A stretch of DNA of 64,000 bases. Origin: Trabulsiella odontotermitis (GTDB lineage: Bacteria; Pseudomonadota; Gammaproteobacteria; Enterobacterales; Enterobacteriaceae). The stretch lies in assembly GCF_030053895.1 (NCBI RefSeq), contig NZ_CP125781.1, positions 4,092,001-4,156,000 of the forward strand. Direction: 5' to 3'. Below the pieces are notes generated by a model. It had not been told where the DNA came from and did no database searches. It was given only the letters and a program-made list of their open reading frames with translations. Below, piece by piece: positions 51,643 through 59,599 of the stretch; the first letter of the stretch is position 1, and every line of letters begins with the position of its first letter. The translations under genes and the position numbers were made by a program.

Positions 51643-52506
51643 ATGCAGGTGATTTCTGTCATCTCTACAAAAGGCGGGGTCGGTAAAACGACAATCGCCG
51701 CAAATCTCGGTGGCTTCATCGCCGACGCCGGACTGCGGGTGCTGCTTCTCGATCTCGACATACAGCCCACGCTTTCGTCGTACTACGAGCTGGCTCATCG
51801 CGCACCCGGCGGCATCTACGAGTTGCTGGCATTCAACGAGCGCGACATTTCGCAGTTGGCATCTCGTACGGCCGTCGAACGCCTGGACGTCATTCTGTCC
51901 AACGACCAGCATCACCAGTTGAACACCCTGCTGTTGCATGCACCGGATGGCAGATTGCGGCTGCGCAACCTCCTGCCGGCGTTCGAGCCGCACTATGACC
52001 TGGTTTTGATTGACACCCAGGGTTCCCGCAGCGTGCTTCTCGAAATGGCCGTGCTGGCATCCAGGTTGGCGGTTTCGCCGGTCACGCCCGAAATTCTCGC
52101 CGCTCGGGAAATGCGGCGCGGCACCCTGCAACTCATCCAGGATATCGCCCCGTATCGCCATCTCGGCATTGAACCGCCACCCTTGCAGCTGCTGATCAAT
52201 CGGGTGCCGGCCGTCTCATCCAATGCCCGCCTGATCCGACAGACATTGCGGCGGATCTTCCGTGAGCAGACGGGCGTCCAGGTTCTGGATACTGAGGTCC
52301 CGGCAATCGAAGCCTTCCCGCGAGCGGCAACGCAGAGCATGCCTGCTCATCGCGTCGAGTACCGGCGTCCGACAGGCAGGATTGCCCCTGCCGCACTGGA
52401 CATCGTTCGGGCTCTGGCGACCGAGTTATGCCCGCACTGGCATGAGCGCTTCGGTCTGGTCACAGGCAAGATCGGGAGGAGACATTCTCATGTCGAACGT
52501 CCATGA
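51643..52506 (+). CDS. parA: ParA-family ATPase of the ICE core
   Basis: The 287-residue protein has the deviant Walker A KGGVGKTT at residues 10-17, LLLDLDIQPTLSS and VLIDTQGSRS. ParA ATPases of such elements help maintenance or nucleoid positioning. The start is the ATG at 51643 with GAGGAG upstream. The longer frame to 51529 overlaps alpA. The 3' end overlaps shi by 17 bp. Confidence 0.9.
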   Translation: MQVISVISTKGGVGKTTIAANLGGFIADAGLRVLLLDLDIQPTLSSYYELAHRAPGGIYELLAFNERDISQLASRTAVERLDVILSNDQHHQLNTLLLHAPDGRLRLRNLLPAFEPHYDLVLIDTQGSRSVLLEMAVLASRLAVSPVTPEILAAREMRRGTLQLIQDIAPYRHLGIEPPPLQLLINRVPAVSSNARLIRQTLRRIFREQTGVQVLDTEVPAIEAFPRAATQSMPAHRVEYRRPTGRIAPAALDIVRALATELCPHWHERFGLVTGKIGRRHSHVERP

Positions 52507-52747
52507 GCTTGCACGAGGCCACAAGCAACTCCTGCCTCTCATTGAATTTGCACTGAGCGAAGGATGGACCGTTTCCCGCACCGCAGGCGGTCATCTCAAA
52601 TTCCTCAAACCGGGATTGCCGCCGATATTCACGAGTTCGACGGCCAGCGATCACCGCGCCGGGCGCAACGCCCGCGCCATGTTGCGCCGCGCGAAGCGCC
52701 AGAGCGCCGAAGCCCAGCCTGTTGGAAAGGAGACCGGCCATGGCTGA
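52490..52747 (+). CDS. Small Shi-like protein of the ICE alpA operon, HicA-like fold possible
   Basis: The 85-residue basic protein lies between parA and parB, where ICEclc-type elements carry the small gene shi. The central GWTVSRTAGGHLKFLKPG segment followed by SDHRAGRNA resembles the double-stranded-RNA-binding-like fold of HicA toxins, including a GGHxKF-type core. It overlaps parA and overlaps parB by 8 bp. In ICEclc shi has been linked to growth inhibition of transfer-competent cells. The function here is inferred only. Confidence 0.65.
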   Translation: MSNVHELARGHKQLLPLIEFALSEGWTVSRTAGGHLKFLKPGLPPIFTSSTASDHRAGRNARAMLRRAKRQSAEAQPVGKETGHG

Positions 52748-53391
52748 TATCTCCGAACAGGAAATGGCTGCCAAGTTGATGAGCGACGGGTTCGGCCGCA
52801 CAGGTCCGGTGGCCGGCGCATTGACCGATCCGGTCGCAGACACCCCGATGGTCGTAACCCTTGATGAGTTGCGTCCGTACGAGCTTGATCCGCGCCTTAC
52901 CCGCAACCCACTCTACGATGAAATCAAGGCCTCGATCCGCGAACGCGGCCTGGACGCTCCGCCGCCCATCACCCGAAGGCCGGGTTCAGACCACTACATC
53001 ATCCGCAACGGCGGCAACACCCGGCTGGCCATATTGCGTGAATTGTGGGCCGAGACCAGGGATGAGCGGTTCTTCCGTATCGGTTGCCTGTTCCGCCCCT
53101 GGCCCGAGCGCGGCGAGATTGTTGCCCTGACCGGGCACCTCGCAGAGAACGAACTGCATGGCAGCCTGTCGTTCATCGAGCGCGCCCTCGGCGTCGAGAA
53201 AGTACGCGAGCTCTATGAGCAGGAAGATGGCAAGTCGCTGTCGCAATCGGAGCTTGCCCGGCGCCTCAAAGCCGATGGCTATCCTGTGCCTCAGCCCCAC
53301 ATCAGTCGCATGCAGGAGGCCATCCAGTACCTGCTGCCGGCGATCCCGAACGTTCTTTATGGAGGGCTGGGGCGCCACCAGGTCGAGCAAC
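52740..53391 (+). pseudogene. parB: parB-like gene truncated by IS26
   Basis: An intact start (ATG at 52740 with AAGGAG) leads to about 217 residues of a ParB/Srx-domain protein: NGGNTRLAILREL and HLAENELHGSLSFIERALGVEKV are the typical ParB segments, and a helix-turn-helix (SQSELARRLKADGYPVPQPH) follows. The frame then enters IS26 at 53392 and ends four residues later or continues as unrelated sequence. The family's C-terminal portion is lost. Function as centromere-binding or regulatory partner is probably destroyed. Confidence 0.85.
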
Positions 53392-54211
53392 GGCACTGTT
53401 GCAAAGTTAGCGATGAGGCAGCCTTTTGTCTTATTCAAAGGCCTTACATTTCAAAAACTCTGCTTACCAGGCGCATTTCGCCCAGGGGATCACCATAATA
53501 AAATGCTGAGGCCTGGCCTTTGCGTAGTGCACGCATCACCTCAATACCTTTGATGGTGGCGTAAGCCGTCTTCATGGATTTAAATCCCAGCGTGGCGCCG
53601 ATTATCCGTTTCAGTTTGCCATGATCGCATTCAATCACGTTGTTCCGGTACTTAATCTGTCGGTGTTCAACGTCAGACGGGCACCGGCCTTCGCGTTTGA
53701 GCAGAGCAAGCGCGCGACCATAGGCGGGCGCTTTATCCGTGTTGATGAATCGCGGGATCTGCCACTTCTTCACGTTGTTGAGGATTTTACCCAGAAACCG
53801 GTATGCAGCTTTGCTGTTACGACGGGAGGAGAGATAAAAATCGACAGTGCGGCCCCGGCTGTCGACGGCCCGGTACAGATACGCCCAGCGGCCATTGACC
53901 TTCACGTAGGTTTCATCCATGTGCCACGGGCAAAGATCGGAAGGGTTACGCCAGTACCAGCGCAGCCGTTTTTCCATTTCAGGCGCATAACGCTGAACCC
54001 AGCGGTAAATCGTGGAGTGATCGACATTCACTCCGCGTTCAGCCAGCATCTCCTGCAGCTCACGGTAACTGATGCCGTATTTGCAGTACCAGCGTACGGC
54101 CCACAGAATGATGTCACGCTGAAAATGCCGGCCTTTGAATGGGTTCATGTGCAGCTCCATCAGCAAAAGGGGATGATAAGTTTATCACCACCGACTATTT
54201 GCAACAGTGCC
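53392..54211. mobile_element. IS26 (IS6 family), complete, 820 bp
   Basis: The 14-bp terminal repeats GGCACTGTTGCAAA (53392-53405) and TTTGCAACAGTGCC (54198-54211) bound exactly 820 bp, the length of IS26. The flanking 8-mers CGAGCAAC (left) and CGCCGGCA (right) differ, so there is no target duplication. That indicates a deletion or rearrangement next to the IS rather than simple insertion. It interrupts the parB-like gene. Confidence 0.95.
53444..54148 (-). CDS. tnpA: IS26 transposase
   Basis: The 234-residue DDE transposase starts MNPFKGRHFQRDIILWAVRW and ends GEMRLVSRVFEM. It contains the DETYVKV aspartate, the TDKAPAYGRAL aspartate and the catalytic glutamate near YRNNVIECDH. Start at 54148, the standard IS26 start. 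The protein appears complete. IS26 moves copy-in or by conservative recombination with another IS26 copy. Confidence 0.95.
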   Translation of the reverse strand: MNPFKGRHFQRDIILWAVRWYCKYGISYRELQEMLAERGVNVDHSTIYRWVQRYAPEMEKRLRWYWRNPSDLCPWHMDETYVKVNGRWAYLYRAVDSRGRTVDFYLSSRRNSKAAYRFLGKILNNVKKWQIPRFINTDKAPAYGRALALLKREGRCPSDVEHRQIKYRNNVIECDHGKLKRIIGATLGFKSMKTAYATIKGIEVMRALRKGQASAFYYGDPLGEMRLVSRVFEM

Positions 54212-54212
54212 C

Positions 54213-54356
54213 GCCGGCAACCGCTTCATACCGCTCGCCTTAGTTCTGTTAACGCTGGCGCTGGCATCACCTTTCTTTGCCACATTTTATACGATGAGCC
54301 GTTCTGATTTCATGGCGACGACGGCCTGCTACATGGCTGCGTGTGGCAGGTCTTAA
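54213..54356 (+). pseudogene. 3' remnant of an unknown membrane-protein gene beside IS26
   Basis: A frame open through the right IS26 end encodes 47 residues before TAA, with a hydrophobic helix (FIPLALVLLTLALASPFFA) and a Cys-containing tail. It is not recognised. The frame starts at the IS26 edge without a start codon, so it can only be the end of a gene cut during the IS26 rearrangement, or chance. Neighbouring 54357-54450 contains nothing recognised. Confidence 0.3.
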
Positions 54357-54450
54357 ACAACTGAACTGGGCTAGCGAAGGAGTGGGGGCAACAGCAGCTG
54401 CGCTGGTAGACTTATCCACAGTTGCTGGTAACAAAATCAGCAATCCGCCC

Positions 54451-54494
54451 TGGGTCAAATTTCAATCGGCAGGGTGGGTCAATTTTCCATCAGC
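54451..54494. repeat. Two 20-bp direct repeats resembling IS21-family terminal repeats
   Basis: TGGGTCAAATTTCAATCGGC (54451-54470) and TGGGTCAATTTTCCATCAGC (54475-54494) match at 17 of 20 positions, only 4 bp apart. Multiple terminal repeats with a GGGTCAA-TTT core are seen at the ends of IS21-family elements. Probably a remnant end abutting the truncated IS5-family copy at 54502. Confidence 0.5.
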
Positions 54495-54501
54495 GCCAAC
54501 A

Positions 54502-54810
54502 AATGGTGGTTTCGTCGGGGATGCGCTCCAGGTTCAGCCCGGCAAACTGGCGCAGGATCGTGGTTTCGTACAGCGCTTCCTCCATCGCTGGATCGCTGTA
54601 GCCGAACCAGTTCTGCAGCAGATGCACACGCAGCATCGCCATCAACGGGTAGGCCGGACGGCCACCTTCACCCTTCGGATAATGTGGCTCGATCAAAGCA
54701 ATCAAGCCCTTCCACGGCACCACCCGATCCATCTCGATCAGGAACAACTCCTTGCGGGTTTGCTTGCGCTTGCCAGCGTACTCGGCGTCGGCGAAGGTCA
54801 TCTGCTTCAT
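54502..54810 (-). pseudogene. Truncated IS5-family transposase (N-terminal part)
   Basis: It starts MKQMTFADAEYAGKRKQTRK and continues to LERIPDETTI, the N-terminal about 103 residues of a DDE transposase of the IS5 group. It then runs into foreign codons and stops at 54490. The same protein start occurs at 59665 with a single H/N difference (GLNLERI against GLHLERI). Inactive. Confidence 0.85.
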
Positions 54811-54875
54811 CGGGAAACTCGGTGGGTGGGGGCGCGGTATTTTGCCAAATCAGAAAGTCTTTTTCAGAGTTTCCC
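54502..54875 (-). mobile_element. Left partial copy of an IS5-family element (5' 374 bp)
   Basis: The outer end GGGAAACTCTGAAAAAG (on the minus strand, ending at 54875) and the following sequence match the right copy at 59600 in inverted orientation. Identity stops within the transposase gene at ACCACCATT (54502). The copy keeps its promoter-side end facing the ptx genes, and its 3' two thirds are missing. It forms the left flank of the phosphite cassette. Confidence 0.85.
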
Positions 54876-55151
54876 TAGTGTGCGCTCTCTTGCTTGGATG
54901 GCATTACGTTCTGGCCCAACGTTACTGTAGCGAATCCGCAGCAGTATCAATCAAAGCCTCCTGTATCCCGCGTGAAGAAAGACGCTACGTTGCGCCCGTT
55001 CTTCCACGGCTTCGCTTGCCGCCCCGCTACGGCAGATTCGAAGTATTCATCGAAATGTCATCCTTTAGAAACAGTGCGTTAACAAGGAATTTCTATCCTT
55101 TGCATCGCGAACCGCAATTGTGCGGCCAGCAATATTGCAAAAGGTGATCAA
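54876..55151 (+). promoter_or_regulatory. Leader and promoter region of the ptx operon
   Basis: The 276-bp segment between the left IS end and ptxA holds no convincing gene. In Pseudomonas stutzeri the ptx operon is induced by phosphate starvation. One TGTCAT half-site like that of a Pho box occurs (in CGAAATGTCATCC near 55055), but its partner is weak, so I do not claim a PhoB site. CTAG-type text at the IS boundary may contribute an outward promoter. Confidence 0.35.
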
Positions 55152-55979
55152 ATGATGCCCCATCCAATACAGGACGCCGTGCTGCGGGTCGACCGGTTGA
55201 GCGTCGTCTATCCAGGCGGCGTGACAGCCCTACGCGATACCTCGATTGCATTTCGGCGTGGTGAGTTCACCGTGCTGCTTGGTCTCTCGGGCGCAGGCAA
55301 GTCGACCTTGCTCCGTAGTCTCAATCGACTCGTCACGCCCACTGGCGGCAGTGTCACCAGCGAACTCGGTGAGCTCGGCAGCGGCTCGGCCTTGCGTCAG
55401 CATCGTCGGCGTACCGCCATGATCTTTCAGCACCACCAGCTAATCGAACGTCAAAGCGCACTGGCTAATGTGCTTACCGGTCGGCTGGCCTTTCACAACA
55501 CGCTCCGCTCGCTGTTTCCTCTGCCGCGTGCCGATCAGGAGATTGCGCTCAGTTGCCTCGCTCGGGTCGGTCTGGCAGACAAGGCGCTAAGCCGGGTGGA
55601 CAAACTGTCCGGTGGCCAGCAGCAGCGGGTAGGCATCGCGCGTGCGCTAGCGCAACAGCCGGCGATCATTCTGGCCGATGAGCCGGTAGCCAGTCTCGAC
55701 CCGGCCACTTCGGTCCGTGTTCTCGGATTGCTGCGCGACATCTGCAAGGAAGACGGCATCACCGCCATCGTTTCGCTGCATCAACTCGAATATGCCCGCC
55801 GCTTCGCCGATCGCGTCGTCGGGCTGGCCGATTCTCAGATCGTTTTCGATGCCGCGCCCTCGGAACTCACCGATGCGCAGCTTGAGCGCATCTATGCAGG
55901 CCGCTCTACGACTCAGCCAGCGAATGCTCCGGCTGAACCACCTGTCATGCTCGAACCTTCACTGGAGATGTCCCGATGA
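55152..55979 (+). CDS. ptxA: Phosphite ABC transporter ATP-binding protein PtxA
   Basis: The 275-residue PhnC-like ATPase has Walker A GLSGAGKST near residue 43, Q-loop IFQHHQLIERQSA, signature LSGGQQQR, and Walker B IILADEP. It powers high-affinity import of phosphite with PtxB and PtxC. AAAGGTGATCAA precedes ATGATG; either Met may start. Its stop overlaps the ptxB start by 4 bp (ATGA). The operon order ptxABCDE is that of P. stutzeri. Confidence 0.92.
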   Translation: MMPHPIQDAVLRVDRLSVVYPGGVTALRDTSIAFRRGEFTVLLGLSGAGKSTLLRSLNRLVTPTGGSVTSELGELGSGSALRQHRRRTAMIFQHHQLIERQSALANVLTGRLAFHNTLRSLFPLPRADQEIALSCLARVGLADKALSRVDKLSGGQQQRVGIARALAQQPAIILADEPVASLDPATSVRVLGLLRDICKEDGITAIVSLHQLEYARRFADRVVGLADSQIVFDAAPSELTDAQLERIYAGRSTTQPANAPAEPPVMLEPSLEMSR

Positions 55980-56839
55980 AACGCTTATCCGCGCTCTTAT
56001 TGACTTGCTTGCTGTCCGCTGTTTCAAGTTTGTCCGCCCTAGCGGCCGATGCCGATCCGGATGTGCTAAAGGTTGCCCTGCTGCCGGACGAAAACGCCTC
56101 CGAGCTGATCAAGCGTAACCAGCCGCTGAAGGATTATCTGGAAGAGCATCTGGACAAGAAGGTGCAGCTGATCGTAACCACCGACTATTCCTCGATGATT
56201 GAGGCGATGCGCTTTGGCCGTATCGACCTGGCGTATTTCGGTCCGCTGTCCTACGTCATGGCCAAAAGCAAAAGCGACATCGAGCCCTTCGCTGTCACGG
56301 TCATCGACGGCAAGCCGACCTATCGCTCGGTGATTATCGCCAATGTGGCGTCAGGCGTGAATGAGTATGCCGACCTTAAGGGCAAGAAGATGGCCTATGG
56401 TGACCGGGCATCGACGTCCAGCCATTTGATTCCCAAAACCGTGCTTCTTGAGACGGCCGGTTTGACGGGTGGGCGGGACTACGAAGAATATTTTGTGGGC
56501 ACGCATGACGCCGTTGCCGTCAACGTGGCGAACGGCAACGCCGATGCGGGTGGGCTGTCGGAGGTAATTTTCAATCACGTAGTCGAACGTGGCCTAATCG
56601 ATCCGAGCAAGGTGAAAGTACTTGGTTACAGCGGCGAATACCCCCAGTACCCCTGGGCGATGCGCTCGAACCTGAGCCCCGAGCTGAAAACCAAGGTGCG
56701 GGATGTATTCGTCGGTATCGACGATCCCGAAGTGCTGCGCAACTTCAAGGCCGAGGCCTTCGCGCCAATCACCGACGCCGACTACGATGTGATCCGCAAA
56801 ATGGGATCGCTGCTCGGCCTCGACTTCGCCACGATGTGA
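55976..56839 (+). CDS. ptxB: Periplasmic phosphite-binding protein PtxB
   Basis: The 287-residue protein has a signal peptide (cleavage after ALA near residue 22) and a PhnD-like domain with VALLPDENASELIKRNQPLK, FGRIDLAYFGPLSYV and GDRASTSSHLIPK, the oxyanion-binding segments of this family. It is the specificity determinant for phosphite over phosphate. Overlaps ptxA by 4 bp and ptxC (if started at GTG 56836) by 4 bp. Confidence 0.92.
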   Translation: MKRLSALLLTCLLSAVSSLSALAADADPDVLKVALLPDENASELIKRNQPLKDYLEEHLDKKVQLIVTTDYSSMIEAMRFGRIDLAYFGPLSYVMAKSKSDIEPFAVTVIDGKPTYRSVIIANVASGVNEYADLKGKKMAYGDRASTSSHLIPKTVLLETAGLTGGRDYEEYFVGTHDAVAVNVANGNADAGGLSEVIFNHVVERGLIDPSKVKVLGYSGEYPQYPWAMRSNLSPELKTKVRDVFVGIDDPEVLRNFKAEAFAPITDADYDVIRKMGSLLGLDFATM

Positions 56840-56847
56840 GCACCGAT

Positions 56848-57675
56848 ATGTCTACTCATTACGACGTGCAGGCGCTGCCTGCAGAGCAACGCGAGCACAT
56901 CCTTCGAGGCTTCGGCCTCGGTTGGTGGCGCCAGCTGGGGCAGGTGGCGATTGTATTCGGAGTGGTGCTGTTGGCCTGCTGGTACGTGGGGCTGCTCGAT
57001 GCCACCACGCTGCTGAACGGGCTGCCCTCCATCGCGACCCTGGCAGGCGAGGCCATGCCGCCAGACTTTTCGGGCTATCGAAGCTGGATTCGCCCCTTGA
57101 TCGACACCTTGGCGATGAGCATCGCCGGTACGGCCATCGCAGTGGTGTTCTCGCTGGTGGTGGCCTTCGTTGCAGCGCGCAATACGGCGCCGCACCCCCT
57201 TGTGTTCGGTGTTGCCCGGGTGCTGCTCAATGCCCTGCGGTCGGTGCCGGAGCTGATCATGGGCATCATCTTCGTTGCAGCCGTAGGGTTCGGCGCCTTG
57301 CCGGGCGTGCTTGCCCTGGGTCTGCATTCGGTCGGCATGGTCAGCAAGTTCTTCGCCGAGGCCATCGAGCACGTCGACGAAGCGCCGGTGGAAGCCGCTC
57401 GGGCGGCGGGGGCTACGCCGATGCAAGTGCTGCTGCACGCGGTTTTGCCACAGGTGACGCCGCAGTTCGCCGACGTGGCGATCTACCGCTGGGAATACAA
57501 CTTTCGCGCCTCCACCGTGATGGGCATGGTTGGCGCCGGCGGTATCGGCTTCGAACTCATGGGCTCGCTGCGCATCATGCAGTACCAGGAGGTTGCAGCA
57601 ATCCTGCTGGTCATCCTGGCCATGGTCACGCTAGTAGACGCCTTCAGTGGCGTGCTGCGCAAACGTTTCAAATAG
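56848..57675 (+). CDS. ptxC: Phosphite ABC transporter permease PtxC
   Basis: The 275-residue PhnE-like permease has about six membrane segments. The cytoplasmic coupling loop is in PVEAARAAGATPMQVLLHAVLP. The ATG at 56848 is chosen; the GTG at 56836 would add four residues and overlap the ptxB stop, and neither has a clear ribosome-binding site. Together with PtxA and PtxB it imports phosphite. The next gene, ptxD, starts 8 bp later. Confidence 0.9.
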   Translation: MSTHYDVQALPAEQREHILRGFGLGWWRQLGQVAIVFGVVLLACWYVGLLDATTLLNGLPSIATLAGEAMPPDFSGYRSWIRPLIDTLAMSIAGTAIAVVFSLVVAFVAARNTAPHPLVFGVARVLLNALRSVPELIMGIIFVAAVGFGALPGVLALGLHSVGMVSKFFAEAIEHVDEAPVEAARAAGATPMQVLLHAVLPQVTPQFADVAIYRWEYNFRASTVMGMVGAGGIGFELMGSLRIMQYQEVAAILLVILAMVTLVDAFSGVLRKRFK

Positions 57676-57683
57676 GACAAAAC

Positions 57684-58694
57684 ATGCTGCCGAAACTCGT
57701 TATAACTCACCGAGTACACGATGAGATCCTGCAACTGCTGGCGCCACATTGCGAGCTGGTGACCAACCAGACCGACAGCACGCTGACGCGCGAGGAAATT
57801 CTGCGCCGCTGTCGCGATGCTCAGGCGATGATGGCGTTCATGCCCGATCGGGTCGATGCAGACTTTCTTCAAGCCTGCCCTGAGCTGCGTGTAGTCGGCT
57901 GCGCGCTCAAGGGCTTCGACAATTTCGATGTGGACGCCTGTACTGCCCGCGGGGTCTGGCTGACCTTCGTGCCTGATCTGTTGACGGTCCCGACTGCCGA
58001 GCTGGCGATCGGACTGGCGGTGGGGCTGGGGCGGCATCTGCGGGCAGCAGATGCGTTCGTCCGCTCTGGCGAGTTCCAGGGCTGGCAACCACAGTTCTAC
58101 GGCACGGGGCTGGATAACGCTACGGTCGGCATCCTTGGCATGGGCGCCATCGGACTGGCCATGGCTGAGCGCTTGCAGGGATGGGGCGCGACCCTGCAGT
58201 ACCACGAGGCGAAGGCTCTGGATACACAAACCGAGCAACGGCTCGGCCTGCGCCAGGTGGCGTGCAGCGAACTCTTCGCCAGCTCGGACTTCATCCTGCT
58301 GGCGCTTCCCTTGAATGCCGATACCCAGCATCTGGTCAACGCCGAGCTGCTTGCCCTCGTACGGCCGGGCGCTCTGCTTGTAAACCCCTGTCGTGGTTCG
58401 GTAGTGGATGAAGCCGCCGTGCTCGCGGCGCTTGAGCGAGGCCAGCTCGGCGGGTATGCGGCGGATGTATTCGAAATGGAAGACTGGGCTCGCGCGGACC
58501 GGCCGCGGCTGATCGATCCTGCGCTGCTCGCGCATCCGAATACGCTGTTCACTCCGCACATAGGGTCGGCAGTGCGCGCGGTGCGCCTGGAGATTGAACG
58601 TTGTGCAGCGCAGAACATCATCCAGGTATTGGCAGGTGCGCGCCCAATCAACGCTGCGAACCGTCTGCCCAAGGCCGAGCCTGCCGCATGTTGA
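57684..58694 (+). CDS. ptxD: NAD-dependent phosphite dehydrogenase PtxD
   Basis: The 336-residue D-2-hydroxyacid-dehydrogenase-family enzyme oxidises phosphite to phosphate with NAD. The residues known for P. stutzeri PtxD are in place: K76, R237, E266 and H292 at the active site, M53, W134 and Y139 near the substrate, and GILGMGAIG in the Rossmann fold. E175-A176 indicates NAD preference. From memory it differs from the P. stutzeri WM88 sequence at only a few positions. The start is the ATG at 57684; an upstream open extension covering ptxC in another frame is spurious. Confidence 0.97.
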   Translation: MLPKLVITHRVHDEILQLLAPHCELVTNQTDSTLTREEILRRCRDAQAMMAFMPDRVDADFLQACPELRVVGCALKGFDNFDVDACTARGVWLTFVPDLLTVPTAELAIGLAVGLGRHLRAADAFVRSGEFQGWQPQFYGTGLDNATVGILGMGAIGLAMAERLQGWGATLQYHEAKALDTQTEQRLGLRQVACSELFASSDFILLALPLNADTQHLVNAELLALVRPGALLVNPCRGSVVDEAAVLAALERGQLGGYAADVFEMEDWARADRPRLIDPALLAHPNTLFTPHIGSAVRAVRLEIERCAAQNIIQVLAGARPINAANRLPKAEPAAC

Positions 58695-59557
58695 ATCCGG
58701 TCTGGCTGAAGAGCCTGGTAGCGATCGTTCAAACAGGCAGTTTTCAGAGCGCGGCGAGGGCGTTGGGGCTGGCCCAGCCGACGGTGTCGCAGCACTTGCA
58801 GAAGCTTGAAGAGCAGGTCGGCGTAACGCTGGTGCAGCGCAGTCGTAGCGGCTGCCAGCCTACCACACGGGCGCTGGCCTTCATGCCGCATGCGACCGCC
58901 TTGCTCGACATGCACGCCCGGGCGCTAGAAGCCCTGCATGGCAATCGTGAGCGCGTCGGGGCCAGCACCAACATCGGCACCTACCTTCTCCAGCCATTCG
59001 TGCGCAACTATCTGACGACCGCAAATGAGAGGGGCGAGGTGGATCTGCGCATCGCCGCCAACCCGGATGTGGCCGACCAGCTACTGGCGGGCCAGCTCGA
59101 CGCCGCGATCATGGAATGGTGGCTACCTCACCCCGACTTCGAACACCGCCTCTGGCGGGTCGAGCCGCTGGTGCTTATCGTCAGCCCCGACCATGCGCTG
59201 GCTGAAGCAGGGTGCATAGAACGTGATCGTCTGGTGGACCTGCCGATGCTGGGAGGTGAACCGGGTAGCGGTACCGGACGGCTTCTGACCGAATACTTTG
59301 GCGAACTGGGCGTGCCTCGCAGCGGTATGCAGCTAGGCAGCACCGAGGCAGTCAAACAAGCAGTGAGGGCGGGACTCGGCGTGTCGTTGGTGATGGCTTC
59401 CGCAGTACAAGACGAAGTTCGCAGTGGCGCGCTGGTAGCTCTTCCCATCCCGGGGCTTGAAAAGCGTCTCCAACTGATCTGGCGCAAACCTCCCGGAAAT
59501 CTGCACCCGCCGGGATTTGTGCGGCACTTATTGGAGGAGGCAGATCTAGCTGGATAA
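58688..59557 (+). CDS. ptxE: LysR-family regulator PtxE
   Basis: The 289-residue LysR regulator has an N-terminal helix-turn-helix (SFQSAARALGLAQPTVSQHL) and a C-terminal effector domain (GLGVSLVMASAVQDEV). The ATG at 58688 overlaps the ptxD stop by 7 bp, so it is cotranscribed with the operon. PtxE of P. stutzeri was proposed to regulate ptx; its role is not certain because expression follows the Pho system. After its stop 42 bp remain to the right IS copy. Confidence 0.88.
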   Translation: MLNPVWLKSLVAIVQTGSFQSAARALGLAQPTVSQHLQKLEEQVGVTLVQRSRSGCQPTTRALAFMPHATALLDMHARALEALHGNRERVGASTNIGTYLLQPFVRNYLTTANERGEVDLRIAANPDVADQLLAGQLDAAIMEWWLPHPDFEHRLWRVEPLVLIVSPDHALAEAGCIERDRLVDLPMLGGEPGSGTGRLLTEYFGELGVPRSGMQLGSTEAVKQAVRAGLGVSLVMASAVQDEVRSGALVALPIPGLEKRLQLIWRKPPGNLHPPGFVRHLLEEADLAG

Positions 59558-59599
59558 GGTGATGGATGGTTGCGATCCAGCGCTTGGCTTGTCAGCCTA

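Noticed and set aside
55045..55075. Pho box before ptxA
   Set aside because: Only one TGTCAT half-site is convincing; the second half does not fit the 11-bp repeat spacing.
57483..58559. 358-codon minus-strand frame opposite ptxC-ptxD
   Set aside because: Antisense to confirmed PtxD; an effect of high GC at the third codon position.
56922..58694. 590-codon open frame that would fuse an N-terminal extension to PtxD
   Set aside because: The first 254 codons lie out of frame within ptxC and have no protein-like pattern; PtxD has its own start at 57684 with the known length.
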